64,000 bases of DNA, taken from NCBI RefSeq assembly GCF_052324685.1, contig NC_135211.1, forward strand, positions 9,756,414 through 9,820,413, read 5' to 3'. Below are positions 19,740 through 31,911 of this stretch, in pieces. The notes under the pieces were generated by a model that did no database searches, was not told the origin of the DNA, and saw only the letters and a program-made list of their open reading frames with translations. Source of the DNA: Brachyhypopomus gauderio. Its lineage: Eukaryota; Chordata; Actinopteri; Gymnotiformes; Hypopomidae. Each line of letters starts with the position of its first letter. Within the stretch, counting starts at the first letter, position 1. A program made the translations under genes and the position numbers.

Positions 19740-21382
19740 CAGTTGTGCTCAAAAGTTTACATACCCCGGCAGAATTTTTGCTTTCTTGGCCTTTTCTCAG
19801 AGAATATTAATGATAACACACAAACCTTTTTTCCACTCATGGTTAGTGGTTGGGTGAAGCCATTTATTGTCCAACCACTGTGTTTTCTCTTTTTTAATTA
19901 TAATGACAACCAAACACATCCAAATGACCCTGATCAAAAGTTTACATACCCTGGTGATTTTGGCCTGATAACATGCACAGAAGGTGACACAAATGGGTTT
20001 GAATGGCTACTAAAGGTAATATCCTCACCTGTGACCTGTTTGCTTGTAATCAGTGTGTGTGCATAAAAGCTGAGTGAGTTTCTGGGATCCAGACAGACTC
20101 TTGCATTTTTCATCCAGCCACCGACGGTTCTGGATTGTGAGTCATGGGGAAAGCAAAAGAATTGTTAATGGATCTACGGGAAAAGGTAGTTGAACTGTAT
20201 AAAATAGGAAAGGGATACAAAAAGATATCCAAGGAATTGATAATGCCAGTCAGCAGTGTTCAAACTGTGATAAACAAATGGAAAATCAGGGGCTCTGTAA
20301 AAACCAAACCACGGTCAGGTAGACCAACAAAAATTTCAGCCACAACTGCCAGGAAAATTGTTCAGGATGCAAAGAAAAACCCACAAATAACATCCGCTGA
20401 AATCCAGGACTCTCTGAAAACTAGCGGTGTGGCTGTTTCAAGATGCACAGTAAGGAGGCACCTGAAGAAAAATGGTCTGCATGGTCGAGTGGCCAGAAGA
20501 AAGCCATTACTGCGCAAATTCCACAAAGTGTCTCGTCTACAATACGCCAAACAACACAGAGACAAGCCCCAAAACTTCTGGAACAATGTAATTTGGAGTG
20601 ATGAGACCAAAATTGAACTTTTTGGCCACAACCATAAACGTTACATTTGGAGAGGTGTCAACAAGGCTTATGATGATAGGAACACCATTCCTACTGTAAA
20701 GTATGGAGGTGGATCGCTGATGTTATGGGGATGTGTGAGCTACAAAGGCACAGGAAACTTGGTCAAAGTTCAAGGAAAGATGAATGCAGCACGTTATCAG
20801 CAAATACTGGAAGCAAATTTGCATTCATCAGCCCGGAAGCTGCGCATGGGACACACTTGGACGTTCCAACATGACAACGATCCAAAACACAAGGCCAAGT
20901 CGACGTGTCATTGGCTACAGCAGAACAAAGTGAAGGTTCTGGAGTGGCCATCTCAGTCTCCTGACCTCAACATCAGTGAGTCACTCTGGGGAGATCTCAA
21001 GCATGCAGTTCATGCAAGACAGCCCAGGAATTTACAGGAACTGGAGGCTTTTTGCCAAGAAGAATGGGCAGCGTTGCCATCTGAGAAAATAAAGAGCCTC
21101 ATCCACAACTACCACAAAAGACTTCAAGCTGTCATTGATGTTAGAGGGGGCAATACACGGTATTAAGAACTGGGGTATGTAAACTTTTGATCAGGGTCAT
21201 TTGGATGTGTTTGGTTGTCATTATAATTTAAAAACCGAAAACAGTGGTTGGACAATAAATGGCTTCACCCAACCACTAACCATGAGTGGAAAAAAGGTTT
21301 GTGTGTTATCATTAATATTCTCTGAGAAAAGGCCAAGAAAGCAAAAATTCTGCCAGGGTATGTAAACTTTTGAGCACAACTG
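19740..21382 (+). mobile_element. complete Tc1-like transposon with IR/DR ends
   Basis: A 1643-bp element flanked by TA (19738-19739 and 21383-21384). The long terminal inverted repeats begin CAGTTGTGCTCAAAAGTTTA. Internal direct repeats (GATCAAAAGTTTACATACC near 19933 and its inverse near 21173) give the IR/DR structure known from Sleeping Beauty-type elements. It contains one uninterrupted transposase gene. Confidence 0.95.
20144..21166 (+). CDS. Tc1/mariner transposase, intact
   Basis: A single uninterrupted frame of 340 aa, the usual length for Sleeping Beauty-like transposases. The N-terminal half holds the paired-like helix-turn-helix domains (for example YKKISKELIMPVSSVQTVI) and an SGRPTKIS AT-hook-like linker. 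The catalytic DD34E triad is present at D153 (WSDET), D244 (FQHDNDPKH) and E279 (DLNISESLW). The usual PIE before the last catalytic residue reads ISE here. It catalyses cut-and-paste transposition at TA sites. The intact frame, intact ends and TA duplication suggest recent activity. Whether the enzyme is still active cannot be told from sequence. Confidence 0.95.
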   Translation: MGKAKELLMDLREKVVELYKIGKGYKKISKELIMPVSSVQTVINKWKIRGSVKTKPRSGRPTKISATTARKIVQDAKKNPQITSAEIQDSLKTSGVAVSRCTVRRHLKKNGLHGRVARRKPLLRKFHKVSRLQYAKQHRDKPQNFWNNVIWSDETKIELFGHNHKRYIWRGVNKAYDDRNTIPTVKYGGGSLMLWGCVSYKGTGNLVKVQGKMNAARYQQILEANLHSSARKLRMGHTWTFQHDNDPKHKAKSTCHWLQQNKVKVLEWPSQSPDLNISESLWGDLKHAVHARQPRNLQELEAFCQEEWAALPSEKIKSLIHNYHKRLQAVIDVRGGNTRY

Positions 21383-21548
21383 TATGAATATCAGTTACTT
21401 CTAAATTGTGTAAATGAATGACTTTGGTTAACTTAAAATTCTGGAGGAAAACATTTAAACTTGGACTTTTTCTGCAAAAATATTCTTATTAATAATTTAA
21501 TGTAATATTAAAAATAAATGCCTTTTTTGAGTTCATTAAAGTCCTGTA

Positions 21549-22434
21549 CAGGGGTGGAAAGTAACTAATTACATTTACTCACATTACTGTAATTGAGTAC
21601 TTTTTATGAGTAATTTGTAATTTTCTGAGTAGTTTTTGAAATATGTAATTTTTACTTGTACTCGAGTAAATTTTGACCCAAGTAGTTTTACTTCACTACA
21701 TTTGAATGCCCTCACATTACTGAGTAAAAAAATATTGATGGTGAAAAATTAAATGCAGGCAGAAATTTAAACTTCTGAGTCCCAGAACTGAAAGTCAATT
21801 GCGTGGCCTTGCCTTGCGCGCACCCTTTCCATTGTCTCATTATCAGATCGTAATCTGGTGCACTTTTTTCTAAAAGGATGAAATTGTTCCATCTTTAAAT
21901 CTTCTATCTATCAGGTTCTGTGGGATCCTGTGGGCATTTTATTGAGAGTAGTGGAATCCTGTTGGATTTTAGTTTGATTTGTGGCATCTTGTGGGCACTT
22001 AATTTTGTGTGCATTTTGTTTTTTGAATAATTTGTAATTTAAATTTCTTTATTCTTATCATAGTGTTGTCCGTTGGACAATAGGACTGAAAATTGTTTGC
22101 ACTTTATAGTACAGGTTGTGATTGTCCTTGTGCTGTGAGGAAGTATGTTACTGAGCCCAGCTGATCTTTTTGCAAGTGTGGATGTGCACTTAAATACACT
22201 TTGAAATGGATTAAAACAACTTGTGCTGAATTTGGTTCATGATTCACCCATGCATTAAATAACTGAAAGTAACTAAGTAACTTTTACTCAAATTACATTT
22301 TAAATGAAGTAATTTTGTACTTTTACTCGAGTAAATTTTGAGATGGGTAATTTTACTTTTACTCTGAGTAGATTTTAGGCAAAGTAAAGATACTTTTACT
22401 CAGTTACAATTTTTCAGTACTCTTTCCACCTCTG
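21549..22434. mobile_element. non-autonomous hAT element
   Basis: 886 bp with terminal inverted repeats CAGGGGTGGAAAG and CAGAGGTGGAAAG, flanked by the exact 8-bp duplication GTCCTGTA (21541-21548 and 22435-22442). The ends carry runs of GTAACTAATTAC/TTTTACTC. It has no coding capacity. Confidence 0.9.
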
Positions 22435-22735
22435 GTCCTGTATATTTAGAATTTTACCCCACTACATGACTGTGAAGAGAGTTTACAGATCAGTTCAAAT
22501 CTCCAAGTTTGTCAAACTTTGCATTTTCTTGTTATGTGATGTACGTGCATGTGTATTGATAGTGATCCCATGCTCCAGGAGGAGATCTGCTCTCTTTACA
22601 GGGTCACAACATTCCCAGATTCACACTGTGTTCTGTTCCCCTCTCCATTACCCCCATCTCTCCACCTGCTCCCCTGAGACATGGACGTTGCCCCCAGCAC
22701 AGAGAACACTGAGCATGTGGCAGCTCCATATCCCT

Positions 22736-22832
22736 CATTGTGTGGCCAAGCTCTCTCATTGGTTACAAAGTGTGAGAAACTCCAACAAGACCGAGACCCA
22801 CACATTCATATGGAGATTTGTGGGTATAAATA
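22736..22832 (+). promoter_or_regulatory. promoter of her pseudogene 3
   Basis: CATTGT (22736-22741), inverted CCAAT box, CSL-type GTGTGAGAAA (22770-22779) and TATAAATA (22825-22832). Nearly identical in sequence and spacing to the pseudogene 2 promoter. Confidence 0.65.
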
Positions 22833-22898
22833 GAGGAGATGCAGCCAGTTCAGATCAGACTCATACTACACAGAGACGTCTACAGCAGAGATACAGTC

Positions 22899-22966
22899 AT
22901 GGCAGAGCAACTGCTGCAATGTTCACTTACCACTGAACAAGGTAAGATGATCTTTAAACAAACAAA

Positions 22967-23038
<72 letters not shown>

Positions 23039-23400
23039 TCATTCACCTGATTGTCACTTCATTATTCTCTTAATTATTCACATATCTTTTTTGTCATCAT
23101 TTGCAGTTAAGGAGGGGGTGCTGCACAGAGATCATATCAACTGCTGCGTCAAGCAGCTCAGGTTCCACCATCATCAGAATCCAACCAGAAGCTTCTTGAG
23201 TCCAAGCTGGAGAAAGCAGGTATCCTGGAGATGACCATCCATGTCTCTGGCAGCTGTACAACAGTCTCTGGCAGCTGTACATTCTCCATGAGGTTGTCCA
23301 TGTCCTATCTAAAGATGAAGTGAAGAAACAGTACAAAGGAAAATTGCTGAGTCACTTTTGCAGCCATATGATGAGGAACATGCCTCCTCAGCAGACATAA
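22899..23400 (+). pseudogene. her pseudogene 3
   Basis: A candidate start at 22899 (MAEQLLQCSLTTEQ) leads to a GTAAGA donor after 22941. The intron carries a (TG)n tract and exon 2 starts at 23107 after TTGCAG. The basic region is damaged and frameshifted: after LRRG the correct frame resumes as LHRDHINCCVKQLR. A second shift precedes ESKLEKAGILEMTI. A 20-bp duplication containing CTCTGGCAGCTGTACA lies at about 23248-23285. Homology to pseudogene 2 fades near 23400 and no WRPW was found. Confidence 0.8.
22967..23034. repeat. (TG)n microsatellite in the pseudogene 3 intron
   Basis: About 34 TG units. Confidence 0.95.
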
Positions 23401-24030
23401 AGCACCACGATTAAGAGGACAAGTTCTGCCTTTTAATCTTGGTAGTCCTATAGGATCAAAATGTATCTCTGCTGGCCCTGTTGATCATGTTGGTCTGACA
23501 TTAGCTATTTTGTTTTTCTATTGAGTAAAATTTACTCGTATCCCAGATATAGCTTATGATAAGCTGTTGTCGTCATGTAAATGCAAAAAATTTAATAACA
23601 TTCTTTAAAGCTATACAGGTAAACTGAGCAAAAAGATGAACCTTCTGAATATCCAAATGTAAAATAACACAATATGCTGTTTAGTAAAAGTGTATCTGTT
23701 CTCTGCAGTACAGATCTTTCGCCTTTTATAAAGGTGTTTATGCATAAAAGTCATACTGATGTTCTGAAATTTGTTTCACTTTATTGGAAAATTACATTTC
23801 CTTCTGTGAAGGTTTTCAGCATTGTGTCAATGAAACAAAATTAAGTGAATGTATTTGAATCAAGATATGGCGAAATAAAACAATCAAAAAAACTGTTTTT
23901 AGTTAATTCAGTTCAATCCACAAGTAATCTATGCTTGTGTCACTCACATTATTTGATAGTATATAACTCCTGAAGTTTCGATCATCTCTATCTTTTTTTT
24001 TTATGGGTAATTCTTGGTCTAAATGAATCT
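23400..24030. other. AT-rich intergenic stretch
   Basis: No gene or element was recognised. It is the likely decayed 3' flank of pseudogene 3. Confidence 0.4.
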
Positions 24031-24042
24031 AAAGATTACAGT

Positions 24043-24330
24043 GGGCAGTCATGGTCTGGTGGTAGGGAAACGGTCTTGTGACCGGAGGGTCGTGGGTTCG
24101 ATTCCCAGACCTAAGGCCATGACTGAGGTGCCCTTGAGCAGGGCACCTAACCCCAACTGCTCCCCGGGCGCCGGGCTAGGGCTGCCCACCGCTCTGGGCA
24201 CATGTGATCCACAGCCCCCTAGTAATCACTTGTGTGTGTGTGTGTGTGTGTTCTAACTGCACAGATGGGTAAAAAGCAGAGGACAAATTTCGATTGTGGT
24301 GAAAAATCACAATTGACAAAATATGGCACA
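24043..24330 (+). mobile_element. tRNA-derived SINE, fuller copy
   Basis: The head keeps a Pol III B-box GGTTCGATTCC (24095-24105) and an A-box-like TGGTGGTAGGG. The body matches the copy at 9934-10178. A (TG)n stretch lies near the 3' part. Confidence 0.8.
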
Positions 24331-24432
24331 TTTAACTGTGGTGTATAATTGTAAATGTAAAGGCATGGTGTTGAAATAAATGAATGTGCACTACAGCCAG
24401 TTGGGGTTGATTGCTTTCATAGAACTGCAAAT

Positions 24433-24569
24433 ATTTATATTCCGCCACATCTCTGCGTTTCCAGTCCTGGCTGGGAGGGGTGTTCTGATGCTAATGGCAC
24501 TAGGCTGTGATTCCTTCTTCAGAGGTTTCCCACACTCCTCTGCATTCAGTGATGTTTGAAAGAACAATG
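24433..24569 (-). promoter_or_regulatory. SOX-CSL element with distant TATA (orphan promoter?)
   Basis: On the minus strand CATTGTT (24569..24563) is followed 27 bp later by GTGTGGGAAA (24535..24526), and a TATAAATA sequence follows at 24440..24433. A SINE occupies the region where a gene would begin. This may be the promoter of a her copy that has been lost. It is also the last element of the cluster. Confidence 0.5.
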
Positions 24570-24729
24570 CAAGTGTGTTCATTCAAATGCTAATGATATC
24601 TTTATTGCTCTCCTGAAGGCAAAGTCCCTTTGTCACCAAGTCACTGTTTGTCATCTAATGAAGAGAGAAACAAATTGGACAAAGCTTGCCTTTACCTTGG
24701 GCCAGTATTTATATTTATATGCAAGACTT

Positions 24730-24845
24730 TTCTATTGCATTACTTGCAAGAGATGTAATCAGCATTACATTGGAGAAACCAAGAAAAGACTTGCTCATCG
24801 GCTTGTTGAACACCTTCGGACCATCAGGATATGTCGTTTCCACTA
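24730..24845 (+). pseudogene. GIY-YIG endonuclease remnant of a Penelope-like element
   Basis: The frame reads ITCKRCNQHYIGETKKRLAH, then VEHLRTIR. The C-x-x-C, YIGET and R-x-x-EH spacing fits the GIY-YIG domain of Penelope-like retroelements. It is very short, with no reverse transcriptase nearby. Confidence 0.55.
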
Positions 24846-24989
24846 TCAAGACATTTAAATATTAATGGACATTGTATTAATGACATATCTATTTGTATAG
24901 CCAGTTGTTGCAATGGCAGCAATGAAATAATAAGTATTCGCTCAGCTTCCTTGACTCACATATGAGATTAAGTGACATCCCATTCCTAA

Positions 24990-25620
24990 TCTATAGGGTT
25001 CAATATGATGTTGGTCCACTCTTTGCAGCTAGAACAGCTTCAACTCTTTCTACCAGAAGCACATTTGTGAGGTCACATACTGATGTTGGGTGAGAAGGCC
25101 TGGCTCTCAATCTCCACTCAAATTCATCCCAAAGGTGTTCTATTGGGTTGAAGGCAGGACTCTGTTACAGGCCAGTCAAGTTCATCCACACTAGACTCTG
25201 CCATCCATGTATTTATGGACCTTGCTTTGTGCACTGGTGCACAGTCATGTTGGAAAAGGAAGGGGCCAGCTCCAAACTGTTCCCACAAAGTTGGGAGCAT
25301 GTCTTTGTATGCTGAAGCATTCAGAGTTCCTTTCACTGGAACTAAGGGGCCAAGCCCAGCTCCTGAAAAACAACCCCACACCATAATCCCCCCTCCACCA
25401 AACTTTACACTTGGCACAATGTAGTCAGACAAGTACCAATCCCCTGGCAACCGCCAAACCCAGACTCGTCCATCAGATTGCGAGATGGAGAAGCGCGATT
25501 CTTCACTCCACAGAATGCGCCTCCACTGCTCTAGAGTCCAATGGTGGTGTGCTTTACATCACTGCATCCGATGCTTTGCATTGCACTTGGTGATGTATGG
25601 CTTGCATGCAGCTCCTCGAC
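24990..25620 (-). mobile_element. Tc1-like transposon relic
   Basis: The minus-strand frame at 25450..25124 contains [20 protein letters not shown] and [16 protein letters not shown], the central and second-aspartate regions of a Tc1 transposase. It then frameshifts before the final DLNPIE block. The 5' part and both ends are missing or degraded. Confidence 0.85.
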
Positions 25621-25649
25621 CATGGAAACCCATTTCATGAAGCTCTCTG

Positions 25650-26460
25650 CATGTACATTTTTGCCAATATAGTGTATATTGTATGTAGTTTCTTTCTTAG
25701 TTGTGTAAACTCCTACAACCATATTTTGAGGATGAGCCTCATGTCCTGCTTCAGAGAGTTATTAAACTGGATGCTTGATGTCTCTCTTTAGAGCATTATG
25801 GTGCTTTCAATTTATTTATTAGGCTTTCTGTATTCAAGGATTCTCTAAAGGCCTTAGCAGTAACCTGAGCAAAGGTAAAATAAATGTTTTTTAAATGAAT
25901 TTAAGGTGGTGATGAAACTCCAAACGATATGCTTCCTGGTACTGAAACTGTTTTTGGCCTTGGGAAAGGTTGTTTGGTGATAAGAGCCGGTCTTGCCCTC
26001 CTCCTGCACCTGGAGTTTCGTTGTTGTAGAGTTTGCTTTGTCTCTATGGCAACAAACAAATGCACTTGAAATTCATAAGCACACAAGGTGTTCACGAGGT
26101 GACACATGATTTGACAAATGTATATTGGCCCTTCCCCTCGCATGCCCCATCCACGTTTGGCGGTCTCATGATGGTCTGAGAGCCAACGAGGCCACTTCCA
26201 AGTTGAGACTAGGAGACCAGCTGGCATCTCCAGCAAGGTCAGTTTAGGAACGTCGAATTCCTGGAATAGCCTGAGGACATCCAGGGGAAAGACATTACAA
26301 TTTTAAGGCCTACTGAGCCATACCAGACACTGAATGGCTTCAGTGTCCTACTTACATGATTAACACATATATACTGTAGGTAAAAAACTCTAGCTTATAC
26401 AACTATCATGTGACTATTATGATTAACATATAAAACATAGCATCAAGGAAAATATTAGAT
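25650..26460. other. unassigned sequence, probably old repeat
   Basis: A minus-strand frame of 111 aa (26236..25901) has no domain I can recognise. I see no splice-supported gene. Confidence 0.3.
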
Positions 26461-26467
26461 TTTCCAC

Positions 26468-26491
26468 CACACACACACACACACACACACA
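26468..26491. repeat. short (CA)n microsatellite
   Basis: About 12 CA units. Confidence 0.9.
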
Positions 26492-26859
26492 GATTTTCTC
26501 TAAAAAGATAATTTGAATATACTTCCATAAAGAGACAAGAAAAATGAAAGCAATACATAATTTTATTTTGCTATGATTATATTATGATATGTAAAGGTAA
26601 ACATTTATGCATTTTAACATTTATGCTTTTTGCAATTGTTAAACTTTTTCATTATTAAAAATTAATCTGTTGAATGATCTTTTACATAGGGCAACTAAGT
26701 TTACTGCATCTTTTCTTTAATTCTAACTTTTTTTTTTTTAATCACTTTACATTCATATTCTCTGAGGCATCTATACCTTTACAGTGGGCTACAAAATCAC
26801 CAGTCAAGAACTGTAATAAGATTTAAGTTCTTTACCTATAAGTTCTTATAGGTCATTTT

Positions 26860-29332
26860 CAGTGTTGGGAACGTTACTTTAAAAAAGTAATTAGTTATAG
26901 TTACTCACTACTTGTTCAAAAAAGTAACTGAGTTAGTAACTGAATTACTCTATAATAAAAGTAACTCGTTACCAGAGAAAGTAACTATTTGCGTTACAGT
27001 TAAAAAAAGTTATATGCCAATGAATAAGGATTTTTTTGAAAAAGCAGTTTTTACAGTGAGTTGAAATGAGTAGATCAGAAAGGTGTTTAACTTTTGATAT
27101 TTATTGCACATCCACAGACCAGTGCAGGATAAAATCCTTTAATATCCCAAATCTTTGTAAAAAAAATAAAATAAAAATAGTAAACAGTTACACTATATAA
27201 AGTGTATTTACATCTATCAAATAAAATTAAATTCTCTCAATCTGAGACAACTGTTTGTTGTCTTAATTAAATTCTTAATTAAATAATTCAAATACCCAGT
27301 CTGGTAGACATTCAGGAACTTCAAGTATTTTCTTAAATAATGTTTATATCGCCACCTTGAAAATGCTCATTTTTCTTCGGCTTGCTCCTGACTCGCCATT
27401 TCTGTCTCTTCTCCGTTTGTGTCAAGTATGTCTCGCTGCAGCCTGCAGGAAGGCGGAATTGGACATCCAACCCCGCCCACATCCAACTCCACCCTCTAAT
27501 GCGCTGTCGCGCGCCAACCCACTACTCCATTCGAGAAGAACTGTGGCACTTGAAAATATGCATAATAACTCACAAGTGTTCAAGAGAGTGTTCGTTGCGC
27601 TTAATTTACACATACCTCGTTTACTTTGTGTATCGTTCCACATATGTTATTCATTATTTTTATTTATTGGGTGGCGAACGTAAAATGTTGACGGGGGGAT
27701 GTAAAATGGACACAAATTAAGTATTATATCGCGATCGATCGATCGCCGGTGGTTGGCGTCAGAGCAAACTAGTAACTCATTGAATCATATATGTGGATCA
27801 GAGGTAAATAAACTAGATTTTTTTCGGCGTGAGAAATCGGATATGTGGCGTGAGAGCGTGTGAAGACGGTCAAAAGCGTGTGTCTCACACTCAATGCGTG
27901 AGAGTTGGCAACTCTGCTACTATAAGTACACAATTAAAATGGTAATGTTTACTGTTTACTGATAATGTTGGTGATAGAGAAGGGGTATGTTGGTAATTTT
28001 GGTAATGGAGAAGGGGTGTAATCAGGGCTTAATTTGAGCCGGATCAGGATCCGGGAACTCTTTCATTTTGAAGGGTGCGTTCCGGGAACTGTCTGCCTCG
28101 ATCCGGTAACTTTCAAGCCTACTAATTATAAGTTATGAAGAAATCTGTCTGCGTTGAACCAATTAATTGAACAAATAATTCTATAAAAGACATTTTAAAC
28201 ACAAGATCCACATTCCTAAATCACATAAGAGCTCTCCTTTTTAGCGATGCCTTTCCGTGTCTCCCCTATAAAGCTAGTTATATATATAAAGCTAGTTATA
28301 CCGGCATCGTTTGATTTACAAATTAAGCACTGTGTGTAATAGTAATGTTGGTGTTTAGTGTACTCAAGCAGCCCAGCCCACTTTTGCAAATGGCGACACA
28401 CCTGAACAACTCTAGTGATATGGCAGTGTTGTAGAGACCAAGAGTGGCACGATGAACACTATTCTGACTAATGGCTAAGCACATTATGATGTTGCCACCA
28501 CGCACCCCAGGGACACTGACGACGGCTCAGTGTCTTATCATGTGCCTTTCCCTGTGCCTTGTTTTAGTAAAGTTGTAAAGGAACTTTACAACTTTACAAC
28601 CACTGCTGCTGCATTAATATTTATTTTATTGCTGTACCTTTGGGTAAGAGAGTAATGTAATTTAAATCATTTGTATGTCCTGTACATATTCAGAACTGAC
28701 AATTAAACTATTCAAGAAAAATCTAAAAAGATTGTACTAAGACTTAAATTATTCATGTGGGATAATAAAGAAAAACATACATTTTGGTCAATAACATGTG
28801 AGTGTTTTTCTTGGCATCTGTTAAACTAATTAAAATCTGGAAGTTCTGGAAGTTCTGTTTACTGGGAGCAAAAACAGTCCGAGTTTCGAACGTAACATGG
28901 GCGTGGCTTCGGACTTGAGAAGAGGGTGGAGTTGGATGTGGGCGGGGTTGGATGTCCAACTCCGCCTTCCTGCAGGCTGCAGCGAGAGGCTTCTCGTTTG
29001 TGTCGCGTTCTTCGGCACGTGTGTAAAAACACTGGCTCTGATTGGCTACCATAACGCTGCCTTAGACAATCGCTTACTGACTTGTTAAGTTAAACAGGTG
29101 TTACACCGAGAACCGTGATCTATCGAGATCTGTTACTTCTCACTAGTCTGGGCAGCGGTCCGCTCGCATTACTGTTAGTATATCAATATATAGTAACGCA
29201 CCGCTTTTAATGACCAGTAACGTCAACGGCGTTGTAACGACAGGAAAAGTAATTAATTATATTATCCCGTTACTAACAAAATGACGCCGTTACCTAACGC
29301 CGTTATTTTTAACGGCGTTATTCGCAACACTG
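26860..29332. mobile_element. large hAT-type element, non-coding, composite
   Basis: The ends are CAGTGTTGGGAACG and the inverted CAGTGTTGCGAA, with GTTAC-rich subterminal sequence typical of fish hAT elements. A second inverted repeat of about 65 bp lies inside (about 27433-27503 and 28920-28985), containing GGCGGAGTTGGACATCC-like sequence. No transposase frame was recognised. The flanking 8-mers (GTCATTTT and CCTATCAA) do not match, so the two ends may come from different copies. Confidence 0.65.
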
Positions 29333-29339
29333 CCTATCA

Positions 29340-31628
29340 ATGACTTAAGCCCACTTGTTGAGATGTCTCCCAGTAACTACATCTACTTCAGCACACCTAG
29401 AGCCTCTGGTCGAGGAGGAGGTCTTGCAGCTGTTTTTAGAGATCGTTTTAAATGCCACCTGTTCACGGCGGGAGAGTTCTCAACTTTTGAAGTACAACTA
29501 TGTAAAGTGGAGCTGTCATGCTCTGTGCTATGTGCTCTAATATACAGACCCCCAAAGATCAATAAGGACTTTCTTCAGGAATTTTCTGACTTTTTATCAG
29601 TTATTTTACCTATGTCAGATAAAATTTTGATTCTTGGTGATTTTATGTTTGCTGTCCCTCCAAACCTCTGTCTGCTGAACTTTTACGGCTTTTTGATTCC
29701 TTTAATCTGATTCAGTGTATTACTGGCCCTACGCATGTGCTAAGTCACACACTAGACCTTGTTTTGACATACGGTTTTTCTGTGTGCAACCCAGAGGTAG
29801 CAGATGCATGTTTGTCTGATCACAAACCCATCTTATTTGATGTTACCATTCCCTGTCCTCCTCCTAAGCCGAGTCAGCCTTCATACTATAAACGGGCTAT
29901 CACACCTCACATAGTCAGCCAGTTTTTAGCTGTCTATCCTACTCTACCTGTAAACTGTAATGCTGTGAATTCTTCTCAATGTACTGAAACTGATACGGAT
30001 ATTGATCAGTTACCTACTTTGTTTAGTTCTTCATGTACCAAAATTCTGGACTCAATTGCTCCACTTAAACTTCACAAAACTAAAACAAAGTTACAGCCTT
30101 GGTTCACTAGTGATGTTTGTGCTCTTAGGCTGAAGTGCAGGAAAGCAGAACGGAAGTGGAAAAAAGACAAGCTTCAAATCTCCATCCAGCTTCTAAGAAA
30201 ATAAAAAAATATATATATAAAAAAAATCAAATTATCAGCATACAGTTAAAGCTGCTAGAGCCAAATACTTCTCTGACATAATCCACAAACACTCCAATAA
30301 TCCTAAAGTCCTTTTTAAAACAATTAATTCTGTATTACATCCTGCTTCTACATCCTCTCCTGAAAGAACTGCTGATTTCCTGCTGAACTGCTGATCTACT
30401 CTCAACTTCTCATTTTTAAACTTGCATAATATTCAAGACCCGTTTCAGTCAGGTTTTAGAACATATCACAATACTGAATCTGCTCTCCTCAAGGTAACTA
30501 ATGATCTGACCATTGACGCTGGAAATTGTGCTGTTTTAATTCTCTTATCTCAGTGCAGCTTTTGACACTGTTGACCATGTTATTTTGCTGGACCGACTGA
30601 AGCGTAGTGTTGGCGTTCAGGGTACTGTACTAAAATGGTTCACCTCTTACCTGGAAAACATCATCTTTTGTTAAAATAGGTCAGTCTTCCTCCTCTTTAA
30701 CCTCTGTTACTTGTGGGGTGCCCCAGGGTTCTGTCCTGGGACCTGTTCTTTTCTCTTTGTATATGCTGCCCCTTGGATCTATTCTTCAAAAACATCACAT
30801 CTCTTATCACTGTTACGCTGATGATACTCAGCTTTACTTTCCACTTAAACCAAGTGATAAGAGATCCATAGGCAATATATTGGAGAACTTCCTTAAATTA
30901 AACGAGGACAAAACAGAGGTTATTATTTTTGGAAATCCTGAACAGGCAAAAACCATAGCGAACGAAATGGGGCCGCTACTATCTAACGTGCATAGCGGTG
31001 TGAAAAAACTTGGTGTTATCTTTGATTCTGCTCTCACCTTTGAGAAGCAAATAAGCAGCACTGTGAAAAGCAGTTTCTAGCACCTGAGAAATATAGCCAA
31101 ACTTAAGAGCATCCTGTCTTTTAAAACTTTGGAAACAATTATTCATGCTTTTATCACCTCCCGTATTGATTACTGCAACTCACTGTACCTGGGTATTAGT
31201 CAATCCACTTAAATCACTACACTGGCTACCGGTAAAATACAGAATCAATGACAAAGTTTTACTATTTGTTTTTAAAGCATTACATGGCCTGGCACCGCGC
31301 TACATCACTGATTTGCTTCACTGCCATTCCACTACTCGATCCCTCCGATCTTCAAACCAGTCACTCCTGGCTGTTCCACGCTCGAGGATGAAGACTAAGG
31401 GTGATCGGGCCTTTTCTGTAGCAGCACAGAGACTCTCTGGAACTGTCTTCCAACCCACATAAAGGAATAATAGATTATTTTAAGTCAAACCTTAAAACAT
31501 ATTTATTCTCTCAGGCGTTTGAAGTTTTGTAAAATGCCTGTAGAATATATGTATATGTATAATGTATGCTTGATTTTATATTGTTGCTCAACCTCGTCTT
31601 ACTTTAGTTGATTTGATTTGATTTGATT
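29340..31628 (+). mobile_element. L2/CR1-type LINE, 5'-truncated and broken
   Basis: Fragments of endonuclease (YRPPKINKDFLQEFSDFL, HTLDLVLTYG, CLSDHKPILFD), reverse transcriptase ([23 protein letters not shown]) and the C-terminal block (SLHWLPVKYRINDKVLLFVF, KALHGLAPRYITDLL) occur in order but are separated by stops and deletions. The element ends in TTTGA-type repeats (about 31608-31628), as usual for L2 elements. Confidence 0.85.
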
Positions 31629-31911
31629 ATGTGTATATATTGCAACACACTGCAGAAAACAGCCACCGTTAAAGGGAGCCTCATGGAAGAATGGAGGACA
31701 GTGGGCAAGGTCAGGTGTCTCGTCACTGATGCAGCAGCAAACATGATTTCATGTGCTCCAATGCTGCAAATAAGCCAAACTATTTGTATTGCCCATTCCA
31801 TGAACTTAAATGTAAGAAAGTCATGTGATCAAATCACAACACTAACAGAAATCCGTAACAAAACACGGCAAATTGTGACATACATTGAGCTTCAGCATCA
31901 AGCCTCTAAAG

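Noticed and set aside
22466-22936. 156-aa frame on the plus strand
   Set aside because: It runs through the promoter and exon 1 of her pseudogene 3. The same sequence in the two sister copies is not open in the same way.
25280-25287. TTCCCACA as a CSL site
   Set aside because: Lies inside a Tc1 relic and lacks the AG prefix. Other lone TGTGGGAA matches at 42271, 51998 and 55485 are also near background frequency and have no SOX partner.
25901-26236. 111-aa minus-strand frame
   Set aside because: No recognisable domain, no splice context, and it sits in repeat-rich sequence.
26860-26980. Exact 8-bp target duplication for the hAT-like element
   Set aside because: The flanking bases GTCATTTT and CCTATCAA were compared and do not match.
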